Translations under genes and position numbers: made by a program
Shown: positions 1-5,501 of the stretch, in pieces
Layout of the letters: each line of letters opens with the position of its first letter
Position numbering within the stretch: the first letter of the stretch is position 1
Notes under the pieces: generated by a model
The model's database searches: none
What the model was told of the DNA's origin: nothing
What the model saw: only the letters and a program-made list of their open reading frames with translations
Source: an uncultured Bacteroidales bacterium
GTDB taxonomy: Bacteria > Bacteroidota > Bacteroidia > Bacteroidales > P3
Reading direction: 5' to 3'
Assembly (NCBI GenBank): GCA_937915785.1
Contig: CALGGY010000025.1
Location: forward strand, 1 to 5,536
DNA: 5,536 nt

Positions 1-32
1 GGATTTCTTACTCCAATTGAGTGCTTTTTCCG

Positions 33-40
33 TAACTTTG
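33..40 (+). promoter_or_regulatory. Putative upstream Bacteroidota -7 promoter element
   Basis: The sequence TAACTTTG matches the Bacteroidota sigma-ABfr -7 consensus TAnnTTTG and points toward the gene starting at 197. No clear TTTG-type -33 box lies at the usual spacing; the best local candidate (TTG at 17-19) is too close. If used, it would give a leader of about 150 nt that runs through the second promoter at 170-177. It could also belong to an unseen short transcript. Only the motif match is seen; activity is inferred. Confidence 0.4.
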
Positions 41-169
41 CAAAACCAAATTTTGGAAATAATCATAGTGTTGCATTTATAACTTGAATTCAGCTTTGGA
101 AAGTAGGGCATTACGAAAAAAAACATCCGTCCCTTCACCATTCACTTTTCAGTATTAACCAAAAAATCG

Positions 170-177
170 TACCTTTG
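170..177 (+). promoter_or_regulatory. Putative main promoter (-7 element) of the holin-like gene / panC unit
   Basis: TACCTTTG is an exact match to the Bacteroidota -7 consensus TAnnTTTG and ends 19 nt before the ATG at 197. That would give a very short leader, with transcription starting around 181-186. The region where the -33 box should lie (about 145-150) is only a weak T-rich match. The position right before the first gene makes this the best promoter candidate in the window. Confidence 0.6.
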
Positions 178-196
178 CACTCTAATTTATTGATAG

Positions 197-685
197 ATGG
201 AAATACACTATTCGAGCCAAAACAACACTCAATCAGGCAAATACGGCTGTTTGACGCAGACCATTGTGATGACCCTTACTCTGTTAGTTGTGGGGCTGAT
301 ACTGCCGGGAGTGCATATCAACGACGTGCTTACGGCCGTAATTGCGGCCTTTGTCATTGCCTTGCTCAACAATTTTTTGCGCCCAATACTGCTGGTGCTA
401 TCGCTGCCGTTCACCATTGTAACCATGGGACTTTTTATACTGGTAATCAACGCCGTGATAATATGGCTGGCGTCGAAAATGGTGCCTTCGTTCCAGATAG
501 ACGGCTTTGGCACCGCCTTTGTGGCCGCATTGCTGATAACAGCCCTCAACTACCTGCTAGAGCTGCCCAACCGCCTGCAAAACCGCAAGCCATACCACGA
601 AAACCACAACAACGACGACGATGACGACCGCGATTTCGACGAGTTTATCGAATACGAGGAAGTTCTGGACAAAGACGACGAATAA
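197..685 (+). CDS. Small four-helix membrane protein, YvlD / phage holin superfamily IV-like
   Basis: This 162-residue protein matches the pattern of the family annotated as 'phage holin family protein' (PF04020, like Bacillus YvlD). Four hydrophobic segments are visible at about residues 22-36, 43-57, 63-92 (partly broken by LPF) and 104-121. Family-type motifs include LPGV near 36-39, NNFLRPIL near 58-65, LVINAVIIW near 82-90 and the FQIDGF stretch near 99-104. Despite the name, chromosomal members are not known to be lytic holins, and their function is unsettled. The N-terminal 20 residues are polar. The last 30 residues form a strongly acidic tail (DDDDDRDFDEF, then EYEEVLDKDDE), which should lie in the cytoplasm if there are four helices with both ends inside. 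The ATG at 197 follows the 170-177 promoter closely. panC begins 56 nt downstream with no terminator between, so the two are probably co-transcribed, though no functional link is known. Confidence 0.85.
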   Translation: MEIHYSSQNNTQSGKYGCLTQTIVMTLTLLVVGLILPGVHINDVLTAVIAAFVIALLNNFLRPILLVLSLPFTIVTMGLFILVINAVIIWLASKMVPSFQIDGFGTAFVAALLITALNYLLELPNRLQNRKPYHENHNNDDDDDRDFDEFIEYEEVLDKDDE

Positions 686-741
686 ACGCTAAATATCTTA
701 GACCAAATATATTACGACATCAAAAAAAAAACAAAAAGGAT

Positions 742-1584
742 ATGAAAGTATTCAACACCGTAAAAGAGCTTAGAAAAGAGCTTGAGCCATTGCGCCAAAC
801 CAGCAAAACCATAGGTCTTGTGCCCACCATGGGCGCCCTGCACGAAGGACACCTATCGCTGGCGCGCCGCGCCAAGCAGGAGTGCGACATTGTGGTGGTG
901 AGCGATTTTGTGAACCCCATACAGTTCAACAACCAGCACGACCTCGATACCTACCCCCGCACCATCGACGAAGATACCGAAAAGCTGCGGGGCGTGAACT
1001 GCGACTTCCTTTTCGCTCCCAGCGTGGAGGAGATGTATCCCACCCCCGTGGCCGACAAATACAGTTTCGGCAAGCTGGAAGAGGTGATGGAAGGACCGCG
1101 CCGTCCGGGACATTTCTCCGGCGTGGCAGTGGTGGTGCGCCGCCTGTTCGACATTGTGGAGCCACAAAAAGCCTTTTTCGGCGAAAAGGACTTCCAGCAG
1201 CTGGCCATCATCAAAAACCTTGTGCAGCAGATAAACTACAACATAGAGATAGTGCCCTGCCCCTTAGTTCGTGCCGACGACGGTCTGGCGCTTAGCTCGC
1301 GCAACAAACGCCTTTCGGCCGAAAACCGCACCAAAGCCCCGAAAATCCACGCCACCCTCAGCCAAGCCACGCAAAAAGCTGGTAACATGAGTGTTGCACA
1401 AGTAAAACAATGGGTTATTGACGTTTTCAACGCCGACCCCGCTTTTGAACCGGAATATTTCGAAATAGTGGAGGACCAAACCCTTCAACCCATTGCCAGC
1501 TGGAACGACGCCGACGGCATTGTGGGCTGCATTGCAGTTTGGATGGACGACGTGCGACTGATAGACATAATACGGTTTAAATAA
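742..1584 (+). CDS. panC: Pantothenate synthetase (pantoate--beta-alanine ligase)
   Basis: PanC joins D-pantoate and beta-alanine using ATP, through a pantoyl-adenylate intermediate, in the pantothenate/coenzyme A pathway in the cytoplasm. At 280 residues it has the usual family length. Visible motifs: PTMGALHEGH at 28-37 with the ATP-binding HxGH at 34-37; FVNPIQF at 56-62; PGHFSGV at 122-128; FGEKDFQQ at 146-153; DDGLALSSRN at 179-188, which holds the KMSKS-like ATP loop; and a complete C-terminal domain ending near LIDIIRFK. One oddity is Asp55 just before FVNP, where most family members have a hydrophobic residue, usually Ile (SIFVNP). The start ATG follows an A-rich leader (722-736), typical for the phylum and without a Shine-Dalgarno site. 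The usual pathway partner panD, adjacent in many relatives, does not follow; a strong terminator does. Confidence 0.97.
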   Translation: MKVFNTVKELRKELEPLRQTSKTIGLVPTMGALHEGHLSLARRAKQECDIVVVSDFVNPIQFNNQHDLDTYPRTIDEDTEKLRGVNCDFLFAPSVEEMYPTPVADKYSFGKLEEVMEGPRRPGHFSGVAVVVRRLFDIVEPQKAFFGEKDFQQLAIIKNLVQQINYNIEIVPCPLVRADDGLALSSRNKRLSAENRTKAPKIHATLSQATQKAGNMSVAQVKQWVIDVFNADPAFEPEYFEIVEDQTLQPIASWNDADGIVGCIAVWMDDVRLIDIIRFK

Positions 1585-1612
1585 CGCAACGCACTGGTAA
1601 CAAAACGTTTGC

Positions 1613-1662
1613 AGTATAGTTGTGAGTTATTAACTTTTATGGCTCATAACTATACTTTTTTT
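1613..1662 (+). terminator. Rho-independent terminator after panC
   Basis: A 14-bp inverted repeat pairs 1613-1626 (AGTATAGTTGTGAG) with 1643-1656 (CTCATAACTATACT). All positions are Watson-Crick except one G-U pair. The loop is 16 nt and the stem is followed by an uninterrupted T run through 1662. The stem is AT-rich but long. No T run follows it on the other strand, so it should act only on plus-strand transcription. It lies 28 nt after the panC stop and separates that unit from the next. Confidence 0.88.
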
Positions 1663-1784
1663 GTGTGAAAAGAGCTGATTTTTTGTCGTATTTTTACATT
1701 GAGTTTTTGTATCGTATTGCCAAACGCAATGCATTATAATTCAATCATATACATAATTTAAACAACCAATAATCGACATCAACA

Positions 1785-3059
1785 ATGGAGCTGCACGACA
1801 ACAATGGGCATCTTTCGGAACTTTTGGCAGAAATATCGGCCAGCGTGGAACGCATTTGCAACGCAGAAACGCCTCATCAAATAGACAAAGATTTATTACT
1901 CAGCCAGATACGTGATTTTTACGCTACGGTGCTGAGAATAGACACTGCCAAAGAGGAAGCAAATTGGTTTGACCAAGACGACAACTGTACACAAAGTGTC
2001 CCCACCACTTTCGGCACTACTGATAACCAGAATGATGCAACAAAAACGGAACAACCCGCTGCAAAAGAAACTCCCGAACAGCCCGCAATCCCCACCGAGC
2101 AGGCAAACGACGAAACAACCGTTGCCGAGCCCCAAAACACCTACGAAAAAGCCGACCTCCCCGACAACCAAGTGTATTATAAAGAAATTGACAAAGAAAA
2201 CAACCTTGCCGACAAAGATTTTGAAAACCAGCAGGATATAGAATCCACACCCATACCCGATGTTTATCACGAACCGATCGACGAAAAAAAAACAGAAACA
2301 GAACCGGAACCCGCTGCAAAATCGGAGCCAGAACCCCAAAAGCCAAGCATTGTGGATCAGTTGATAAATCGCAAAAACGCTATAGAACAACTTGTTTCGC
2401 AACAGCAGAACATAAGTGCCGAAACGCATGCCGGCGCGGAACCCGAGCCACAACGTCCTGCCGCTACCCACCCAACGCAGCACTCCGATGGTCATCCGCA
2501 GCTTTCGCTGCTCGACTACTTGCCAGGCGTTAGCCGTGTGGTGGAAAACGTGGAGCACCAATCTGCGCCAGTTGAGCCGACGACACCACCACAACCCGAA
2601 ACGCACATACCGCCGCAACCCACACCAACACCTGCCCCATCATCACAACCTGCGGCACACAAACCCGAGCCGGAGCCTGAACCTCAACCCGTACACATTA
2701 CCCAACCCACCCCTACCCCCACTCCCAAACCCGAACCCGAACCGGCACCAATGCCAAAACCCACTCCCGCACCGCAACCTCAGACCCCACTGAAGGAAAG
2801 CGCCCCGACACTTCCCGAGCTGCGCTCGCTGATAGGCATCAACGACAAGTTCACCTTTATCAACGACCTGTTTGAAAAGGACATGCGCAACTACAACGAG
2901 TTTATCAGCTCACTGAACAAGATATGCGACCTTGGCCAAGCACAGGACTTTGTGCAGCAAAACGCCACCATGCACCATTGGGACAAAGAGTCGATGGCTG
3001 TGCAACTGTTCATGTCGGTGTTCAAACGCCGCTATTCGTCACCTTTAATACTGCAATAA
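1785..3059 (+). CDS. Hypothetical protein: helical N-terminus, long acidic/proline-rich linker, conserved C-terminal helical domain
   Basis: This 424-residue protein has no function I can assign. It has three parts. Residues 1-55 look helical, with a QIRDFYATVLRID segment. Residues 56-340 are a low-complexity linker rich in Glu, Pro, Gln, Thr and Lys. Residues 343-416 form a compact helical domain starting LPELRSLIGINDKFTFINDLF and containing LGQAQDFVQ and HWDKESMAVQLFM. This C-terminal block resembles one shared by many uncharacterised Bacteroidota proteins; that is from memory and was not searched. Two short islands in the linker (SIVDQLINRKN at 188-198 and LSLLDYLPGVSRVVENV at 240-256) look structured and may be conserved contact motifs. 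There is no signal peptide or membrane segment, so it should be cytoplasmic. The ATG follows a 122-nt leader after the panC terminator; that leader contains a small ATTGC/GCAAT hairpin (1716-1730) and no exact TAnnTTTG box (nearest TATTTTTA, 1689-1696). gmk begins 3 nt after the stop, so the two are very likely co-transcribed. Confidence 0.85.
   Translation: MELHDNNGHLSELLAEISASVERICNAETPHQIDKDLLLSQIRDFYATVLRIDTAKEEANWFDQDDNCTQSVPTTFGTTDNQNDATKTEQPAAKETPEQPAIPTEQANDETTVAEPQNTYEKADLPDNQVYYKEIDKENNLADKDFENQQDIESTPIPDVYHEPIDEKKTETEPEPAAKSEPEPQKPSIVDQLINRKNAIEQLVSQQQNISAETHAGAEPEPQRPAATHPTQHSDGHPQLSLLDYLPGVSRVVENVEHQSAPVEPTTPPQPETHIPPQPTPTPAPSSQPAAHKPEPEPEPQPVHITQPTPTPTPKPEPEPAPMPKPTPAPQPQTPLKESAPTLPELRSLIGINDKFTFINDLFEKDMRNYNEFISSLNKICDLGQAQDFVQQNATMHHWDKESMAVQLFMSVFKRRYSSPLILQ
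2565..2795 (+). repeat. Low-complexity Pro/Glu/Thr-coding repeat tract inside the linker protein
   Basis: Residues 261-337 of the protein at 1785-3059 are built from short repeats such as PEPEPEPQP, PTPTPTPKP, PEPEPAPMP and KPTPAPQPQ. In DNA this is a run of CCN-ACN and CCN-GAR hexamers with few repeated synonymous choices, so it is degenerate rather than a perfect microsatellite. Such tracts are expected to form stiff extended spacers and to vary in length between strains by slippage or recombination. The repeat nature is seen; the variation is inferred. Confidence 0.75.
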
Positions 3060-3062
3060 GCG

Positions 3063-3638
3063 ATGGAAAACAACCAAAAAGTGATAATATTCTCGGCCCC
3101 GTCGGGCAGCGGAAAGAGCACCATAATAGGCCATCTGCTGAAACGGGTGCCCAACATGGAGTTCTCCATATCGGCCACCAGCCGCAAACCACGTGCCGGC
3201 GAACAAAACGGCAGGGAATACTATTTCCTTTCGCACGACGAGTTCAAACAACGGGTGGCAGCCGGCGACTTTGTGGAATGGGTGGAGGTGTACGAAGGTA
3301 CCTGCTACGGCACGTTGAAATCGGAAATAGAACGCATCTGGCAGAAAGGCAACGTGGTGATTTTCGACGTTGACGTGCTGGGCGGCATAAGCCTGAAACA
3401 GATTTTCGGCGACAAAGCCCTTTCCATATTCATACAGCCCCCCTCGGTGGAAGAGCTCGAAAAACGGCTACGCAACCGTGGCACCGAAACCGAAGAGAGC
3501 CTGCACAAACGCATAGAACGCGCCGAAATGGAACTGCAATACAGCAACAAACACGACGTAACGGTGATAAACGACAACCTTGAAAAAGCCGTTGACCAAA
3601 CCGAAACCATTGTAAACAACTTCCTGAACCGGCAATGA
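3063..3638 (+). CDS. gmk: Guanylate kinase
   Basis: Gmk phosphorylates GMP to GDP with ATP, an essential cytoplasmic step in guanine nucleotide supply. The 191-residue length is normal for the bacterial enzyme. The P-loop APSGSGKST is at 12-20, the GMP-binding segment SATSRKPRAGEQNGREYYF at 37-55, YGTLKSEI at 82-89, and the VIFDVDVLGG strand with Asp102/Asp104 at 99-108. A lid region rich in Arg and Glu (around EKRLRNRGTETEESLHKRI) follows, then the C-terminal VINDNLEKAV segment typical of the family. All key motifs are intact. The gene starts 3 nt after the preceding hypothetical protein and its TGA overlaps the mreC ATG (ATGA), so translational coupling is likely. In many Bacteroidales gmk sits beside a yicC-family gene and nadD, so its place ahead of mreC here is a less usual context; this comparison is from memory. 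Confidence 0.97.
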   Translation: MENNQKVIIFSAPSGSGKSTIIGHLLKRVPNMEFSISATSRKPRAGEQNGREYYFLSHDEFKQRVAAGDFVEWVEVYEGTCYGTLKSEIERIWQKGNVVIFDVDVLGGISLKQIFGDKALSIFIQPPSVEELEKRLRNRGTETEESLHKRIERAEMELQYSNKHDVTVINDNLEKAVDQTETIVNNFLNRQ

Positions 3639-4489
3639 GGAACCTGCTGATTTTTTTCAAACGATACAGCTACGTGTTTCTGTTTGTAGCGCTGGAAACA
3701 ATAGCCACCGTGCTTATTGTGCAAAACAGCTACTACCAGAGCTCAAAACTGATAACATGGTGCAACGCCATTTCGGGCGGCTGCTACAACGCTGTTTCGT
3801 CGGTTTCCAACTATTTCAAGCTGGCCGAAACTAACCGCCAGCTGGTGGAGGAGAACGCCCGCCTGCGCGAACAGCTGGCAAGCTCGTACACCCACTACAA
3901 CAAAAAAGTGTTCACCGTGAACGACACTGTTTACAAACGCCAGTACACCTACATCGAAGCGCAGATTATAAAAAACTCGTACAACAAACGCTGCAACTAC
4001 ATAATGATAAACAAAGGCACGATGCAGGGCGTTAAAAACGACATGGCCGTGATGTCGCCGCAAGGCATAGTGGGCGTTGTGGTAAACACTACCCGCAATT
4101 TTGCCACAGTGATGTCGGTTCTGCACCCCGACAGCCGCAACAGCGTAAAGATAAAACGCACAGGCATTGCCGGCTCGCTGATATGGGACGGCAAGGATTT
4201 CCGCTACGGCACGCTGATAGACATACCCACCACACACAAACTGTACAAAAACGACACCATCATCACCAGCGGTTTTTCGCAGGAGTTCCCCGAAGGCATA
4301 GTGGTAGGATACGTGGAAAACGCGCACCAGAACTCCGGCGACGGGTTCTATACCATAAAAATACGTCTGGCCACAGATTTCAACAAAATCGACTACGTGT
4401 ACGTTATAAACAACAGCTTTTATCAGGAACAGCTGATACTGAACAAAAAAATCGCCGAACAAGATGGACAACAAACCGATAATCAATAA
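3635..4489 (+). CDS. mreC: Rod shape-determining protein MreC
   Basis: MreC is a bitopic inner-membrane protein whose periplasmic beta domain scaffolds the elongasome (MreB, MreD, RodA, PBP2). At 284 residues it has normal length. A short basic N-terminus (MRNLLIFFKR) is followed by one membrane helix at about 11-30. A coiled-coil segment at about 60-85 (ETNRQLVEENARLREQL) follows. The paired beta-barrel region contains YIMINKGTMQGVKNDMAVMSP at about 122-142, GIVGVVV at 144-150, the VLHPDSRNSVKIKRTG stretch near 162-177, and TSGFSQEFPEGIVVGYV at 211-227, all characteristic of the family. The ATG overlaps the gmk stop by 4 nt. mreB is not adjacent upstream in this window, unlike the classic mreBCD order; Bacteroidota often keep mreB elsewhere or further upstream. 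Confidence 0.95.
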   Translation: MRNLLIFFKRYSYVFLFVALETIATVLIVQNSYYQSSKLITWCNAISGGCYNAVSSVSNYFKLAETNRQLVEENARLREQLASSYTHYNKKVFTVNDTVYKRQYTYIEAQIIKNSYNKRCNYIMINKGTMQGVKNDMAVMSPQGIVGVVVNTTRNFATVMSVLHPDSRNSVKIKRTGIAGSLIWDGKDFRYGTLIDIPTTHKLYKNDTIITSGFSQEFPEGIVVGYVENAHQNSGDGFYTIKIRLATDFNKIDYVYVINNSFYQEQLILNKKIAEQDGQQTDNQ

Positions 4490-4979
4490 TATACTACGTT
4501 TTATACTGCTTATTGCCCTACAGGTTCTGGTGCTTAACCATGTTTATTTAGGCATCGAAGTGTCGCCTGTGGTGTACATACTTTTCATACTGATGTTGCC
4601 CACCAATTGCAACAAGCTGCTTATGATTTTTCTGGCTTTTCTGGCGGGATTGTGCGTTGATATCTTCTCCAACACACTTGGTTTCCACACCTTTGCGGCA
4701 ACGCTGACAGGCTTTTTGCGCGTTACCTTTGCCAACCGCATGTTAAATCAGGACGATAAGGCGGTGGAAACCCCCTCCATACGCAGCGTGGGCATGAAAC
4801 AATTCTCGCTCTACACGCTGATACTCACGGCAATATACTGTTTCACCTACCTGATGCTCGAAGCCTTCGACTTTGCCGAAATACTCTCGGTGCTACTGCT
4901 AACAGTGGTGAACACCGCAATCACCTACCTGCTGATACTGTTGCTCCAACACCTGTTTATACGGAAAAAAGACACTTGA
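4464..4979 (+). CDS. mreD: Rod shape-determining protein MreD
   Basis: MreD is a small polytopic inner-membrane protein that works with MreC in lateral cell-wall synthesis. This 171-residue protein is highly hydrophobic, with membrane segments at about 10-30, 35-47, 51-66, 76-88, 114-133 and 139-163. It carries the family-type stretch AGLCVDIFSNTLGFHTFAAT at 61-80, including the usual Gly-Leu then Val-Asp followed by a Gly-His turn. A basic tail (IRKKDT) ends it. The start lies inside mreC, giving a 26-nt overlap. It is preferred because the next residues (INNILRFILLIALQVLVLNH) are the expected first helix and no later ATG keeps that helix. Genes for PBP2 (mrdA) and RodA, commonly next in this phylum, do not follow. 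No clear terminator is visible after the stop. Confidence 0.93.
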   Translation: MDNKPIINNILRFILLIALQVLVLNHVYLGIEVSPVVYILFILMLPTNCNKLLMIFLAFLAGLCVDIFSNTLGFHTFAATLTGFLRVTFANRMLNQDDKAVETPSIRSVGMKQFSLYTLILTAIYCFTYLMLEAFDFAEILSVLLLTVVNTAITYLLILLLQHLFIRKKDT

Positions 4980-4980
4980 C

Positions 4981-5001
4981 AATGGAAAATTGAAAATGGA
5001 A
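4981..5001. repeat. Short A/G-rich direct repeat (AATGGAAAATTG / AAAATGGAA type)
   Basis: Directly after the mreD stop, AATGGAAAATTGAAAATGGA contains two offset copies of an AAATGGAA/AAAATTG-like unit. Similar short motifs are common in intergenic DNA of Bacteroidota. The opposite-strand form resembles the CCATTCACTTTTCA stretch at 138-151 near the start of the window. Its function is unknown. With the CCATTTCA at 5007-5014 it could form a weak imperfect hairpin, but there is no T run to make it a convincing terminator. Confidence 0.45.
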
Positions 5002-5054
5002 CACCCCATTTCACCTTCCCAATAGGCTACGCCGAGCTAAAGGTTCCGACCTAC

Positions 5055-5096
5055 CAACTCCTAATTCCTAACTCTCAACTCCTATCGCCTAACTGC
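5055..5096. repeat. Heptamer-based near-tandem repeat, 21-bp period
   Basis: Two 19-bp units, CAACTCCTAATTCCTAACT (5055-5073) and CAACTCCTATCGCCTAACT (5076-5094), match at 16 of 19 positions and repeat every 21 bp. The stretch also reads as six heptamers: CAACTCC, TAATTCC, TAACTCT, CAACTCC, TATCGCC, TAACTGC. TAACTCC-like heptamer arrays are a known kind of intergenic low-complexity repeat in Bacteroidota and some cyanobacteria. This array overlaps the last codons of the decayed AraC-type gene, suggesting it was inserted at or grew into that gene's 3' end. Confidence 0.7.
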
Positions 5097-5468
5097 CTGC
5101 GGAACTCTCCTAGTGTTTGGCCAGTGTGGCGTTTGAAAAAGCGTATCAGCTGTGTCACCGACGAGTAACCAAAGTCCTTCACAAAATCCTTGAACCGTGG
5201 CTTGCTCTTTCACCCAAGGCTCCTTTTTATCAGCGCAAGGTTCTTGTTGTCCACCAATTCCATAACCGTGCACCCCGTCATCTCCTTTACCACAGCGCTG
5301 AGGTAGTTTTCGGATATTCCCGCCGCTTGGCGTAGTCGCCTATTTTTCGCGGATGCGGGCTGGAGCTGTTGAAAGTTTCAGAAAATCTGTGGCGATCTCC
5401 TGCCTGCGGTTTGCGTACAACACCGGCTTGGGGCAGACAACCATGTTTTCAAGATTTTTGATGTGCAT
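5075..5468 (-). pseudogene. Decayed AraC-family transcriptional regulator (C-terminal HTH part)
   Basis: Read on the minus strand, broken pieces of an AraC-type helix-turn-helix domain are clear. From the ATG at 5468-5466 one frame gives 42 residues including NRRQEIATDFLKL and ends at TAG (5342-5340). A second frame briefly gives GDYAK (5340-5326). A third frame from 5329 gives QAAGISENYLSAVVKEMTG, then MELVDNKNLALIKRSLG, meets TGA at 5212-5210, and resumes with KDFVKDFGYSSVTQ, LIRFFKRHTGQTLGEFRRQLG, ending at TGA 5077-5075. AGISENYLS is the recognition helix of the first HTH and FGYSSVTQ plus RFFKRHTG the signature of the second. Around 5209-5190 another frame (KEQATVQ) fits the family better, suggesting extra small indels. 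Intact relatives are about 290-310 residues. Here almost no sensor domain precedes the NRRQEI segment, so most of it seems deleted. At least one stop and two frame changes make it non-functional unless the sequence contains errors. Confidence 0.82.
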
Positions 5469-5493
5469 CACAAGGAAAAGTAGACGTAAAGGA

Positions 5494-5501
5494 CAAAATT
5501 A
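5494..5501 (-). promoter_or_regulatory. Putative -7 promoter element of the decayed AraC-type gene
   Basis: On the minus strand the site reads TAATTTTG, an exact TAnnTTTG match. It is followed after 25 nt by the ATG at 5468-5466 that opens the first piece of the broken regulator. The spacing suits a native promoter with a short leader. If so, the gene's own start is preserved and the loss of its sensor domain is internal. A matching -33 box cannot be judged well because only 35 nt of sequence lie upstream in the window. Confidence 0.4.

Noticed and set aside
197..685. Idea that the holin-family gene marks a prophage or lysis cassette
   Set aside because: No endolysin, phage structural or integrase gene is nearby; it sits by panC in a core-gene context, and chromosomal PF04020 members are widespread without prophages.
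704..711. CAAATATA, a minus-strand TAnnTTTG match
   Set aside because: It sits in a short AT-rich gap between two plus-strand genes and would only transcribe antisense into the holin-like gene; a chance match is likely.
1707..1740. TTGTAT ... TATAAT resembling a classical sigma-70 promoter before the linker protein
   Set aside because: The spacing is 22 nt rather than 16-18, and Bacteroidota use the TAnnTTTG type; A/T-rich sequence makes TATAAT frequent by chance.
1896..2618. A 240-codon open frame on the minus strand
   Set aside because: It is antisense to the linker protein; its translation is a Phe/Cys/Gly-rich string produced by the GAA/AAA/CCN-rich coding strand, with no domain pattern.
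3743..4486. A 247-codon open frame on the minus strand
   Set aside because: It lies entirely antisense to mreC, whose motifs are clear. The Val/Tyr/His-rich translation has no family features.
4991..5014. Possible terminator hairpin TGAAAATGG / CCATTTCA after mreD
   Set aside because: The stem needs a bulge and no T run follows, so it does not support a terminator call.
5055..5096. CRISPR-like array
   Set aside because: The units are 19 bp with 2-bp gaps and no spacers, so this is a simple heptamer repeat.
5117..5335. A 72-codon plus-strand frame and an overlapping 63-codon minus-strand frame (5082-5273) downstream of mreD
   Set aside because: Both are off-frame readings of the decayed AraC-type gene; neither has a recognisable domain, while the broken minus-strand frames do.
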